Assembly (NCBI RefSeq): GCF_010974945.1
Contig: NZ_JAAIVB010000078.1
Span: 62,001-126,000, forward strand
DNA: 64,000 bases
Reading direction: 5' to 3'
From: Noviherbaspirillum galbum
Lineage (GTDB): Bacteria; Pseudomonadota; Gammaproteobacteria; Burkholderiales; Burkholderiaceae_D
A program made the position numbers and the translations under genes. This document shows, piece after piece, positions 28,801-37,228 of this stretch (positions are counted from its first letter, which is position 1; each line of letters starts with the position of its first letter). The notes beneath the pieces were generated by a model. The model ran no database searches. It was not told where the DNA came from and was given only the letters and a program-made list of their open reading frames with translations.

Positions 28801-29166
28801 TCAACCGAGGGCGGCTTCTTCGTACTGGCTTTTGAACGCCGGGGATGCGGTCGGCTTGGGTGCTGCGGCGGGCTGGCTGAACAGCGCGGCGGCGACGCGC
28901 TCGGCGAGGGCATTGTCACCCTTCTTCTGCAAGGCTTCGTAGACTTGCTGGAATGCGTCTGCCACCTTGGCGGGATTGTGGATTGCGAGGCCGTGGGCCA
29001 TGGCATCGAGCGATGCATCATCGCCGCAGACACCCCGCAATCGGGTGCGGTAATCGCTGGCATAGGTATCGCGATCGATGACGACGACTTCGACGTTCTG
29101 GTCGTCTTTCAGAACTTCGGATACGGCATTGTTTTCGAGAATGACGACGACGCGACGCTTTTTCAT
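28801..29166 (-). CDS. Hypothetical protein, 121 residues
   Basis: I do not recognise a family. The N-terminal half starts MKKRRVVVILENNAVSEVL and continues with VEVVVIDRDTYASDYRTRLRGVCGDD, an alternation of strand and helix; the C-terminal half is helical, with a Pro/Ala-rich tail. It is probably soluble and cytoplasmic. A good ribosome binding site (AGGGAG) lies 6 nt before ATG 29166, which supports that it is real. Confidence 0.7.
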   Translation of the reverse strand: MKKRRVVVILENNAVSEVLKDDQNVEVVVIDRDTYASDYRTRLRGVCGDDASLDAMAHGLAIHNPAKVADAFQQVYEALQKKGDNALAERVAAALFSQPAAAPKPTASPAFKSQYEEAALG

Positions 29167-29323
29167 TGGTGTCTCCCTGACAGCACTAAAAACATGACCG
29201 AACAACGCGGCGTCAAAAGGCTAGGATTACAACCAACCCGTGTCACTTACAAATTGTTTCATTTGGAAAAGCAAAATTGTCAGATTGGCCAGACGATTGG
29301 TGGTGAAAGTACCGGACCCGGCA

Positions 29324-29965
29324 TCAGCGCAACAGGTTCCACTGGTCTGGCTGGATGCGCGCGACGACCGCCCAGCCGCTGCCGGTCGGCTCGAGCACCG
29401 CGGCTTCGCCTTCCGCGAGATGGGGCGGACCGGCGATGCTGCGGAAAGGCGTGCCATGTCCGATGATCCAGCGCAGGCTCCCGCTGGCGACCGGGGTGGC
29501 AAGGAGGATTTTCAGGCCGGGGTAGTTGGCGCCCTGCTCTTCCCGGATCTCGTTGCGGGACTTGACCTTTTCCTCGCCGAATATCAGGCGGGCGGTGTCC
29601 ATGGTCCGGCAATACGGGCTGCTCAGCACTTCCTGGACTGGCAGTCGAAGCTTCCTGATCGCGTTGCCGATGCGGCGGGCCGTTTCCTTTCCCTGCACGG
29701 ACAAGAGGCGCTGGTTGGCACAGTCGCCGTAATTTTGCATTCCGGCATCAGTCTTGGAAAAGTCCGTCTGGGTGTGCCTGAAATAAATGACATAGCCGCC
29801 CTTGCGCAACGCATCCCCGAGAGCAGCATCGGAAAGCGCCCGCCCGGCCACCGGTGCCGAACTCTGCACGTCGGGAATGACTGGCTCTATGGCGGCTGCC
29901 AGCCCGCAGGCAAGGCTGAGCAGGAGGAGCGCGCTGCGGCAACCCCGGAAAAGAGAAGGAAGCAT
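29324..29965 (-). CDS. Exported histidine phosphatase family protein
   Basis: The 213-residue protein has a signal peptide (hydrophobic run LLLLSLACGLAAA, residues about 13-25) and a histidine-phosphatase core. The phosphohistidine motif reads YFRHTQTD (RHT in place of RHG), and the later motif is WIIGHGTPF. SSPYCRTMDTA is a common third segment. It is likely a periplasmic phosphatase of unknown substrate. It stands alone, divergent from the small gene at 30170. Confidence 0.85.
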   Translation of the reverse strand: MLPSLFRGCRSALLLLSLACGLAAAIEPVIPDVQSSAPVAGRALSDAALGDALRKGGYVIYFRHTQTDFSKTDAGMQNYGDCANQRLLSVQGKETARRIGNAIRKLRLPVQEVLSSPYCRTMDTARLIFGEEKVKSRNEIREEQGANYPGLKILLATPVASGSLRWIIGHGTPFRSIAGPPHLAEGEAAVLEPTGSGWAVVARIQPDQWNLLR

Positions 29966-30136
29966 CTTCGCAGTGTAGCCGAGGCCTCATCCGGCCCGGG
30001 TGGCGGCCATGACCTCGCCTTGCGCCTGCGCAGACAAACCACGGCAGCGGCAGATAGGCGGCGCAGCCCAGGACATGTCAAGCAGCAAGGGATGATCTGG
30101 CTCACCTTCGCGTGTCGAACTCTTGTCCTGTTTGCA

Positions 30137-30152
30137 TGACGAACGATCGTCA
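30137..30152. promoter_or_regulatory. Small dyad just upstream of the 74-residue protein gene
   Basis: The bases TGACGA-N4-TCGTCA form a perfect 6-bp inverted repeat ending 17 nt before the start codon. It could be an operator overlapping the leader; no known regulator is matched. Confidence 0.3.
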
Positions 30153-30169
30153 CTTTTACAGGAGCGAAC

Positions 30170-30394
30170 ATGCCGATGAATGAGTCCCAGGGCCGGGTCT
30201 GGAAACAGATCACGCAAGCCTATCAGCAGTGGGATCAGGACCGCAGCAATCCCATGGAGATCAACGAACTGACCAGCATGATGCCGGAAATTCCGGCGGA
30301 ACTGATTGGCGAGACGCTGGCCGAGGCGCTGGCCGATGGACGCATTATCGCTTTTGAAGATCCGGGACAGTTCCTGCCGGTCCCGAATCATTGA
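30170..30394 (+). CDS. Small hypothetical protein, 74 residues
   Basis: The protein is acidic and predicted mostly helical, with no membrane segment: WKQITQAYQQWDQDRSNP, then a helix-rich centre and a FEDPGQFLPVP tail. It has the feel of a small winged-helix or DNA-repair-style domain but no family is assigned. AGGAG lies 6 nt before the ATG, and a strong hairpin follows the stop, so it is a well-delimited one-gene unit. Confidence 0.7.
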   Translation: MPMNESQGRVWKQITQAYQQWDQDRSNPMEINELTSMMPEIPAELIGETLAEALADGRIIAFEDPGQFLPVPNH

Positions 30395-30399
30395 TGCCA

Positions 30400-30429
30400 A
30401 AGGCGGCGTCTTCCAGATGACGCCGCCTT
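30400..30429. terminator. Hairpin after the 74-residue protein gene
   Basis: An 11-bp perfect stem (AAGGCGGCGTC with its complement) encloses an 8-nt loop, 6 nt after the stop codon. There is no T-run, but position and stem strength support a terminator. Confidence 0.7.
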
Positions 30430-30459
30430 GATTGCGCCGGGCAGCGCCCGGGCGCAATC
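30430..30459. terminator. Second hairpin, serving the convergent lipoprotein gene
   Basis: A 13-bp stem (GATTGCGCCGGGC with its complement, one bulged base) with a 3-nt loop directly follows the first hairpin. It lies 17 nt past the end of the minus-strand lipoprotein gene and probably ends that transcript. Confidence 0.55.
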
Positions 30460-30475
30460 AAGGTTGTCAACCAGA

Positions 30476-31054
30476 TCAGGAGCAGGTGACGACCACGCTG
30501 GTCACGTTTGCGCTGCCCATGATGGCGGTGCCATTGCTCACCTGGCAGGTCTGGCCCGCGGGCTGCGTCAGGACCGCCACGCCGTAGGCGGCGCCGTCCG
30601 CGACCGGCACGTTGAAGGTGAAGCTGGTGCTGTTTGCAGGCACGCTGGCGGTCGTCCCGCCGTTGACCAGGACGAGGCCGTCGGTGGTCAGCCCCGAGAC
30701 GGTGCCGCCGAGGGTGTAGGTATTCTGTACGCAGGCCACGTTCGCCCAGGTCACCGAGATGCCCGTCGCGGTTCCCGCGCTGCCGGTCACGGCACAGGTC
30801 AGGCGCGGCGGCTGCTGCTGCACCGTCACGTTGTAGGCGTCGTAATTGCCGATCGCCCCCGGAAACTTGTAGGAAGTGGCGTTCGCCGGAATGGACACCG
30901 TGCTGGTGCCATTGTTGGCCAGCACCAGCCCGTCGGTGGTCAGTCCCACGACCGAGCCGCCCAGGTCGATGGACGAATACCCGCCGCAGGCGGCCAGCCC
31001 GGCGACGAGGGCAATCCCGGCCGCAACGGCCAGGGTTGATCCGAATGACTTCAT
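30476..31054 (-). CDS. Lipoprotein with two tandem GLTTDGLVL repeats
   Basis: The 192-residue protein has a lipoprotein signal peptide with lipobox LAAC at about residues 20-23, so it should be lipidated and membrane-attached. Two repeats of about 70 residues follow, each starting LGG(S/T)VxGLTTDGLVLxN and ending in a TCxV...VTC pattern with paired Cys residues, probably beta-sandwich units. This repeat is common in exported proteins of Burkholderiales but has no known function. GGAG precedes ATG 31054. It is a tandem paralogue of the gene immediately upstream (37 nt gap). Confidence 0.8.
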   Translation of the reverse strand: MKSFGSTLAVAAGIALVAGLAACGGYSSIDLGGSVVGLTTDGLVLANNGTSTVSIPANATSYKFPGAIGNYDAYNVTVQQQPPRLTCAVTGSAGTATGISVTWANVACVQNTYTLGGTVSGLTTDGLVLVNGGTTASVPANSTSFTFNVPVADGAAYGVAVLTQPAGQTCQVSNGTAIMGSANVTSVVVTCS

Positions 31055-31091
31055 GAAATTCTCCAAAATGACGAAGGATTCTTGCCGCGCG

Positions 31092-31664
31092 TCAGGAGCA
31101 GGTGACCTGCACGCTGTTGATGTCGGCCACGCCCATGGTGCCCACGGCATTGGCCAGTGAGCAGGTCTGGCCCGTCGGCTGGGTGAGGATGGTCACGCCG
31201 TAGGGGTAGCCCTGCCCGACGCGGCGGGAGAAGACGAAGCTGGTGGCATTGGCCGGCACGCTCACCGTATCGCTGCCGTTGGTCAGCGCGAGTCCGCTCG
31301 TCCTCAGGCCGGTCACGGTGCCGCCCAGGTTGTTGTTCGGCACGCAGACGACCTGGACGTTGTTGACGTCGCCGGTCGCCACGCCGCTCGCGTTGTTCAC
31401 GGCGCAGCTCAGGGTGGAGGGGACGGAGGTGATGGAAACGTTATAGACCGTTCCGAGCGGGAGACGCGTTCCGAAGGCGAATCCGGTCGAGCCCTCGCCC
31501 AGATTGATGGAGTTGAAGCCGTTGTAGAGAATCAGGGGGCCGGTGGTCAGGCCGCTGATCGTTCCGCTGATGCCGGCATCGTGGGAGGAGCCGCCGCAGG
31601 CCGCCAGGGCGGATGACAGCATGAGGGTTGCCAGCGTACGTGCCGAAAAGAGAGATGTGGTCAT
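31092..31664 (-). CDS. Lipoprotein with two tandem repeats, paralogue of its neighbour
   Basis: The 190-residue protein has a lipoprotein signal with LAACGG at about residues 20-25, then two repeats (ISGTISGLTTGPLILYN and LGGTVTGLRTSGLALTN as heads), each ending in a Cys pair, as in the neighbouring paralogue. The pair probably arose by tandem duplication and is co-transcribed. The start at ATG 31664 gives a normal signal peptide; an in-frame ATG at 31691 would add nine residues including HHH. Neither has a clear ribosome binding site. Function unknown. Confidence 0.78.
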   Translation of the reverse strand: MTTSLFSARTLATLMLSSALAACGGSSHDAGISGTISGLTTGPLILYNGFNSINLGEGSTGFAFGTRLPLGTVYNVSITSVPSTLSCAVNNASGVATGDVNNVQVVCVPNNNLGGTVTGLRTSGLALTNGSDTVSVPANATSFVFSRRVGQGYPYGVTILTQPTGQTCSLANAVGTMGVADINSVQVTCS

Positions 31665-31889
31665 GGCGAATGCAAAATGGTGATGGTTCATGCCGCGCGG
31701 AGCAGCCCGCGTTTTTGCGCAAGTCGCAATATTACCTTGTCGGACAGACTGATGCCCTGCCGCATGCCCGCCAATGTCGGATTCCAGCAAAATTTTACAT
31801 GCAGGGGGACCGGCGGCGTCCCGCCGGATAGGAATGCCGGCAACGTTCGCATATACTGCAGGAAACATCCCCAGCCCCGGAGGGACCGC

Positions 31890-32618
31890 ATGTTCCTGCG
31901 AATGTGTATCGCCGCCCTGTCGTGCCACATTGCCCTGACGGTCCAGGCCGCGGATCTGGTCGTAAACGCCGGTGACATCATCCCATTCTGCTACGAAGCG
32001 GACGGCCGCCAGAGCGGGATCGCCGTCGACATCCTGCAGGAAGTGGGAAAAGGCACCGGCATCGATTTCAGCTTCCGCTTCCTGCCCTGGAAGCGGGCGC
32101 AGCTGGAAACCATGGCGTCGAAGAACCAGGGCGTCATCCCCTTGTCCCGCACGCCGGAACGCGAGAAACAGTACCAATGGATCGCGCCGCTGTTCGAATA
32201 CCAGTTCATCCTCGTCACCCGCGCCGGAACGCCCGCCCCCAAGACGATCGACGAGGCGAAGCACATGGCGGTAGGGGTGTTGCGGGGCAATCCGATGGAA
32301 GCCTTATTGCCGCAGCTGGGGTTCACCCGCGTCATCCCCGGCAATACCGAGGAAATCGTCGCCAAGCAGCTCAAGACCCGCGTGATCGACGCCTGGGTGG
32401 TGGCCGACCTGGTGGTCATGAACAATTACAAGCGCGCCGGCGGCGATCCGTCCGAACTCGTGCTTGGCCCCCGCATCGGCGACCCGATGGCGGTCTACCT
32501 CGGCGGCTCGCCGGAATTTTCCGAGAACGACAAGCGCCTGATCTCCGCCGAGGTCGCCCGCCTCAGGCAGAACGGCGGCATCACCCGCATTCTCGCGCGC
32601 TACAAGCCGGGCCTGTAA
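31890..32618 (+). CDS. Periplasmic solute-binding protein, family 3 (amino-acid type)
   Basis: The 242-residue protein has a signal peptide ending near residue 20 (LTVQA) and the two-lobed fold of family 3 binding proteins: IPFCYEADGRQSGIAVDILQEVGK at the start of lobe 1 and AVGVLRGNPMEALLPQLG in lobe 2. No permease or ATPase genes adjoin it, so it could serve a distant ABC transporter or act as a sensor. GGAGGG precedes ATG 31890. Ligand not known. Confidence 0.88.
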   Translation: MFLRMCIAALSCHIALTVQAADLVVNAGDIIPFCYEADGRQSGIAVDILQEVGKGTGIDFSFRFLPWKRAQLETMASKNQGVIPLSRTPEREKQYQWIAPLFEYQFILVTRAGTPAPKTIDEAKHMAVGVLRGNPMEALLPQLGFTRVIPGNTEEIVAKQLKTRVIDAWVVADLVVMNNYKRAGGDPSELVLGPRIGDPMAVYLGGSPEFSENDKRLISAEVARLRQNGGITRILARYKPGL

Positions 32619-32637
32619 GCTACGGGAGCCTCCCGGC

Positions 32638-32865
32638 TCAATGGTGGTGGTGATGGTGGTGCGTCCAGCCGGCATCGCCGGAGGCGAGGAAGGATTCCAC
32701 CGCTTCCTTGTCTCCCGTCGCGTGGCGCAGGATTTCTCCGCATTTGCAGATGCCCTGGTAAGGCTGGATGTGGGAGCAGGCGGAAACCTTCTGCAGGTAA
32801 AGGGTGACGGGCTTCGCGCAGGACTTGCACTTGAAGGTCAGCGTGCGCGCGGGTTTGTTGGCCAT
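32638..32865 (-). CDS. Small zinc-ribbon-like protein with a C-terminal His7 tail
   Basis: The 75-residue protein contains CKSC near residues 14-17, a lone Cys in SACSHIQ and a CKCG motif near 42-45, so four or five Cys residues could form a zinc ribbon. It ends in GWTHHHHHHH, seven consecutive His coded by a CAC/CAT run at the 3' end (32641-32661). The tail suggests extra metal binding, perhaps a nickel, zinc or cobalt store or delivery role, which is inference. AAGGAA precedes ATG 32865. No metal transporter is adjacent. Confidence 0.75.
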   Translation of the reverse strand: MANKPARTLTFKCKSCAKPVTLYLQKVSACSHIQPYQGICKCGEILRHATGDKEAVESFLASGDAGWTHHHHHHH

Positions 32866-33023
32866 GGAAATTCCTTGCTTGCGTTGAAAGGTCGGTGCCC
32901 GGGAATTGCTCCCGCAAACGCGGTTTAGGGCGGCAATACCAGGCAAACCCGGGATTATCGCCTGTTCGGCATGGTCTTTGCACGCTTCCTCCGTTCCCTC
33001 AACCCGAATCCGGAGAATGGTCC

Positions 33024-33605
33024 ATGAATACGCTGGTCGACAAGCTCAGTCCCTCCATCACCAACATGATCCGCATGGATCACACCGCGGTCCTGGCAAC
33101 TTTTCATCAATATGAAATAGATACAAAGCCCAAGACCAAACAGGCGCTCGTCAGCGCCGCTTGCCTGGCCCTGGAAATCCACGCCCAGCTGGAAGAAGAA
33201 ATTTTCTATCCTGCAATGGCGCGGGCCGGCGCCGAAGACTTCGTCGAGGACAAGAGCGTGCCCGAGCACGACACCATGCGCACGCTGATCGACACGCTGC
33301 GCCGGATGAAGCCGACAGACTCGGCCTACGACGACACCTTCATGGAATTGATGCGCGACGTGCTGCATCACGTCGCCGACGAAGAAACCCGCCTGCTGCC
33401 CATGGCGGAACGGGTGCTGCATGACAGGCTCGGGGAACTTGGCGCGGCAATGACCAAGCGCCGGCTGGAATTGTCCGCGCCGCGCGCGGGCGAGATTGCG
33501 ATGAACACCGCCCGCACCCTGCCCGCCAGCTCCATGCTGCTCGCGGCCGGCGCGCTGATCGCCGGCACCTACTTCATGAAGCGTTCAACCCCGCGCCACG
33601 CCTGA
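33024..33605 (+). CDS. Hemerythrin HHE-domain protein with a C-terminal membrane segment
   Basis: The 193-residue protein has a hemerythrin-like four-helix bundle: His in RMDHTAVL, HAQLEEEIFYPAM, PEHDTMRTLID and VLHHVADEETRLLP supply the expected His and Glu/Asp di-iron ligands. A hydrophobic stretch at about residues 168-186 followed by MKRSTPRH suggests a C-terminal anchor. HHE proteins bind oxygen or iron, or respond to nitric oxide and oxidative stress. GGAGAATGG precedes ATG 33024. It converges with mdlB. Confidence 0.9.
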   Translation: MNTLVDKLSPSITNMIRMDHTAVLATFHQYEIDTKPKTKQALVSAACLALEIHAQLEEEIFYPAMARAGAEDFVEDKSVPEHDTMRTLIDTLRRMKPTDSAYDDTFMELMRDVLHHVADEETRLLPMAERVLHDRLGELGAAMTKRRLELSAPRAGEIAMNTARTLPASSMLLAAGALIAGTYFMKRSTPRHA

Positions 33606-33614
33606 TCACGGCGC

Positions 33615-35351
33615 TCATTCTTCCAGCTGCTGCATCTGGTAAAGCCGCTGGTAGATGCCGCCATCGATGTTCATCAACTGGTCATGGGCGCCCGCCTCCG
33701 CGATGCGTCCATGATTGAGCACGATGATCCGGTGGGCATGGCGGATCGTCGACAGGCGGTGCGCAATGGCTACGATCGTTACCTGTCCGCGCAGGTCATT
33801 GAGGGCGCGCTGCACCACCTGCTCGGTCTCGCTATCGATGTGCGACGTGGCCTCGTCCAGGAAAAGGATGCGCGGCTTGCCGGCGAGCGCGCGGGCGATG
33901 GCGACGAGCTGCTTCTGTCCGGTCGACAGGCGCGCGCCGCCCTCGCCCAGCGGCGTGTCGTAGCCGCGTTCGAGCGCTTCGATGAATTCATGCGCCCTCG
34001 CCTTCCGGGCGGCCTCGCGAATGTCGTCGTCGTGCAGGCCGCGTCCCATGTCGATGTTCTCGCGGGCGCTCGCCGCCAGCAGGAAGGGTTCCTGGGGCAC
34101 GAGGCCGACGTCGGCACGGAAAGCGTCGTCGCCGATCTGCTCGATGGCGATGTCATCGATCGTGATGCTGCCCTGTTGGGGGCGATAGAAGCGTAGCATC
34201 AGGCTGAGCAAGGTCGACTTGCCGCTGCCGGTATGGCCGACGATGCCCACGAAATCGCCGGCCGGGATGTCGAGATCGAGATGATGGAGGACCGGCTGGG
34301 CCGGGTCATAGCCGAATTCGATGCCACGCAGGCGAAGGCGGCCTTCGGCCACGCGCGCATCGCCCGACTTGCGCATGGCCGGCGTTTCCCGCAGCAGCGC
34401 ATTGACGCGTGACGCGGCGACCATGGATTGTTGAAGCTGGCTGAACTGCAGGGTGATCTGGATCAGCGGCTCGACCACGCGCGCGATGTAGCCGACGAAG
34501 GCATAGAGGATGCCGATCTCGATGCCGCCAAGCTCGCGCCGGCTGAAGCTGAAGATGACGGCCACAAGCAGCAGGATGTTCAGGAAGTCGAGCGCCGGCC
34601 GCAGCAGCCAGGCATTGGCCCGCACCTCCGCCAGGCGCGCGGTGTAATAGGAGCGGTTGGTGCCGACGAAGCGCGCGCCGAAGCGGCCCGCCGCATTCGT
34701 CGCCTGCAGCACCGCCATGCCATTGATGGATTCGGCCATCTGCGCATTGATGTCGCTGCGCAGCGCCCGCGCATGCGTCACCGCCGGCGCGCTCCAGCGC
34801 TGGTAGAGCCAGACGATGACGGCGACCGCGGGCACCAGCGCGGCCACGATCAGCATCAGGCGCCAGTCCAGCCATGCCATGGCGATCATCGTTCCCAGCA
34901 GCAGGATGCCGTTGTTGAGGATGACGAACAGCACCTGGATGTAGAGCATCTTGACCGCTTCGGTGTCATTCGTGACGCGGCTGACCAGCTGCCCGGTGAT
35001 GGCCTTGTCGAAGAAGGACATCGGCAGCCGCAGCACGTGTTCGTACACCGCTTCGCGCAGCCGGCGCACCGAGCGCATCGCGAGTTCCGACAGCCGCACG
35101 AGCTGGAAATACCGCAGGGCGCTGGCCAGCACGCCGGTCAGCAGGCTGCCTGCCAGCAAGGCGGTCATCCACTGAGGGTCGAACCGGCGCGGCAGCAGGT
35201 AGTCGTCGATCAGCAGCTTGCCGAGGATGGGGCCGAGCACTTCCAGGCCGGCGGCCGCCAGCAGCCACGCCACGCCCCGCAAAAGCTGTCCGCGTTCGGG
35301 CCGCAAGGCATCGCGCAGCAGCGACAAGGCTTCGCGGTGTTCAGAGCGCAT
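33615..35351 (-). CDS. mdlB: ABC exporter subunit MdlB-like (fused permease and ATPase)
   Basis: The 578-residue protein has six membrane helices (residues about 20-320) and an ATPase domain with Walker A GHTGSGKS, the Q-loop in GLVPQEPFLL, signature LSTGQ (Thr replacing the first Gly of LSGGQ) and Walker B ILFLDEATS with the catalytic Glu. The N-terminus and order match MdlB, which works as a heterodimer with MdlA. Its first bases overlap the end of mdlA by 11 bp, so the two are translationally coupled. Substrate is unknown; family members export diverse lipophilic compounds. Confidence 0.9.
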   Translation of the reverse strand: MRSEHREALSLLRDALRPERGQLLRGVAWLLAAAGLEVLGPILGKLLIDDYLLPRRFDPQWMTALLAGSLLTGVLASALRYFQLVRLSELAMRSVRRLREAVYEHVLRLPMSFFDKAITGQLVSRVTNDTEAVKMLYIQVLFVILNNGILLLGTMIAMAWLDWRLMLIVAALVPAVAVIVWLYQRWSAPAVTHARALRSDINAQMAESINGMAVLQATNAAGRFGARFVGTNRSYYTARLAEVRANAWLLRPALDFLNILLLVAVIFSFSRRELGGIEIGILYAFVGYIARVVEPLIQITLQFSQLQQSMVAASRVNALLRETPAMRKSGDARVAEGRLRLRGIEFGYDPAQPVLHHLDLDIPAGDFVGIVGHTGSGKSTLLSLMLRFYRPQQGSITIDDIAIEQIGDDAFRADVGLVPQEPFLLAASARENIDMGRGLHDDDIREAARKARAHEFIEALERGYDTPLGEGGARLSTGQKQLVAIARALAGKPRILFLDEATSHIDSETEQVVQRALNDLRGQVTIVAIAHRLSTIRHAHRIIVLNHGRIAEAGAHDQLMNIDGGIYQRLYQMQQLEE

Positions 35352-37089
35352 CAAGGCTGGCCTCCAGTTGCTGGTAACGCCATTGGTGGGCATACCATCC
35401 ATCCCGCGCGAGCAGGCCGGCATGCGTGCCCTGCTCGGCGATGCGGCCATGGCGCAGCACGATGATGTGGTCGGCATCGGCCACCGCGCTCAGCCGATGG
35501 CCGGCGATGACGACGGTACGCCCGGCGCGCGCCTCGCGCAGGTGCGCCAGGATCTGCGCCTCGGTGCCCGTGTCCACGGCGGACAAGGCGTCGTCGAGCA
35601 ACAGCAGCGCGCTGTCCGAAAGCAAGGCCCGCGCAATCGCGATGCGCTGCCGCTGCCCGCCGGACAAGGTGATGCCGCGTTCGCCGACCGGCGTGGCATA
35701 GCCCGACGGAAAGCGCATGATGTCGTCGTGCACGGCGGCGAGCCGCGCGGCGCGCTCGATGTTTTCCGGACTTGCCCCGGGCCGGCCCAGGGAGATGTTG
35801 TCGGCAATCGATGCGGAAAACAGGAAGGGTTCCTGGGGAACCCAGCTGATGGCGGAACGCAATGCCTCGAGGGTATAGCTTTCCAGCGCATGGCCGGACC
35901 AGCGCAAGCTGCCTTCCGCGGGCAGGTATTGCCGCAGCAGCAGGCGCAGCAAGCTCGACTTGCCGGCCCCGGTCGGCCCGACCAGCCCCAGGGTCTGCCC
36001 TGGCGCGAGGCTGAACGAAACCTGGTCGAGCGCCCGCTGGGCCTGTCCGGGATAGGCGAGCGACAATGCCTCGGCTTCGATCGTTCCCGGCCGCAGCGTA
36101 CCGATCGTGCCATGGTCGTCGACGCTGAGCGGTTCCTCGAGTACCGGCGCCAGCCTGCCCCATGCGGCGCGCGCGCGCTCGATGAGCGCTAGCACCCAGC
36201 CGGAAGCGAACATCGGCCAGATCAGTTGTCCCAGGTACATGCTGAAGGTCGTCAGTGCGCCTATCGTGAGGCTGTCTTGCCATACCAGGTAGCCACCCGC
36301 CGCCAGCGCGATGGTGCCCGCCATGGTGAGCGAGATGCCTACCGCCGGCTCGTATGAGGCCTCCCAGCGCTGCGCATCGGCGTTTGCCGCCGCGGCCTGC
36401 TCGGCAAGCGCGGCGAACTGGCGGGCGCTGCGTTGCTCCAGGCCTAGCGCACGCAAAGTGCGCACGCCGGCCAGGGTTTCCTGCACGTGGTCGTTGAGGT
36501 TGCCGAATCGGTTAAGCGCCTGGCCCGAGGCATGATGCAGGCGGCCGGAAATGCGCCAGAAGGCGAAGGCCATGAAGGGAAAGGGGAGCAACGCAGCGAG
36601 TGTCAGCCGCCAGTCGACGGCAAGGAACATCATCGCCAGGACCATTGCCAGCGTCAGCGTGCCATCGAAACCGGCCAGCATGGCCTCGCCCGCTGCCATC
36701 TCGACGGCGTCGGCGTCATTGGTCGCCAGCGCCATCAGGTCGCCGGTGCGCTGGCGCTGATAGAAACTCGGCCCTTGCAGGGAAAGACGGGCGTAAAGGC
36801 GGGTCCGGATTTCCACGCCGAATTCATAGGCCGCCGAGAACAGCTGCAGCCGCCAGCCCACGCGCAGGAAGTAGATCGCGATCCCGGCCGCGAGCAGTTC
36901 GCCGAGGTCGAGCAGCAAGGCGCGGCCGGCGAGGCGCTGCGCCACCAGTCCATCCACCACGGCCCCAACCTTGCGCGGAACCCACACGGACAACATGGCG
37001 ATGGTTGCCAGCATGGCGGCGGCGGACGCATAGTGCATCCAGTGCCGCCGGACGAAATCGGCAATCAGTCGGGAAAAACGCATGGACAT
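35341..37089 (-). CDS. mdlA: ABC exporter subunit MdlA-like (fused permease and ATPase)
   Basis: The 582-residue protein has six membrane helices in residues about 15-300 and an ATPase with Walker A GPTGAGKS, ISWVPQEPFLF and a normal LSGGQRQR. Walker B reads LLLLDDALSAVD, with Asp in place of the catalytic Glu, as in MdlA and other asymmetric half-transporters. This site is thus probably degenerate, and hydrolysis may be driven by the canonical site formed with MdlB. The start context is weak. It is the first gene of the pair. Confidence 0.9.
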   Translation of the reverse strand: MSMRFSRLIADFVRRHWMHYASAAAMLATIAMLSVWVPRKVGAVVDGLVAQRLAGRALLLDLGELLAAGIAIYFLRVGWRLQLFSAAYEFGVEIRTRLYARLSLQGPSFYQRQRTGDLMALATNDADAVEMAAGEAMLAGFDGTLTLAMVLAMMFLAVDWRLTLAALLPFPFMAFAFWRISGRLHHASGQALNRFGNLNDHVQETLAGVRTLRALGLEQRSARQFAALAEQAAAANADAQRWEASYEPAVGISLTMAGTIALAAGGYLVWQDSLTIGALTTFSMYLGQLIWPMFASGWVLALIERARAAWGRLAPVLEEPLSVDDHGTIGTLRPGTIEAEALSLAYPGQAQRALDQVSFSLAPGQTLGLVGPTGAGKSSLLRLLLRQYLPAEGSLRWSGHALESYTLEALRSAISWVPQEPFLFSASIADNISLGRPGASPENIERAARLAAVHDDIMRFPSGYATPVGERGITLSGGQRQRIAIARALLSDSALLLLDDALSAVDTGTEAQILAHLREARAGRTVVIAGHRLSAVADADHIIVLRHGRIAEQGTHAGLLARDGWYAHQWRYQQLEASLDAL

Positions 37090-37228
37090 TCACTCCGCGC
37101 CGGTCGGCGCATGCGGCGCGGCAGGCCCGGATAGGGCCGGCCCCGGATGCCGGTTCCAAAAACCGGAAATTTTACCGGAATGGAGTGACTCGGGCGCGGC
37201 GCGCCATTTCCCGATGACGCCGCCGCTC

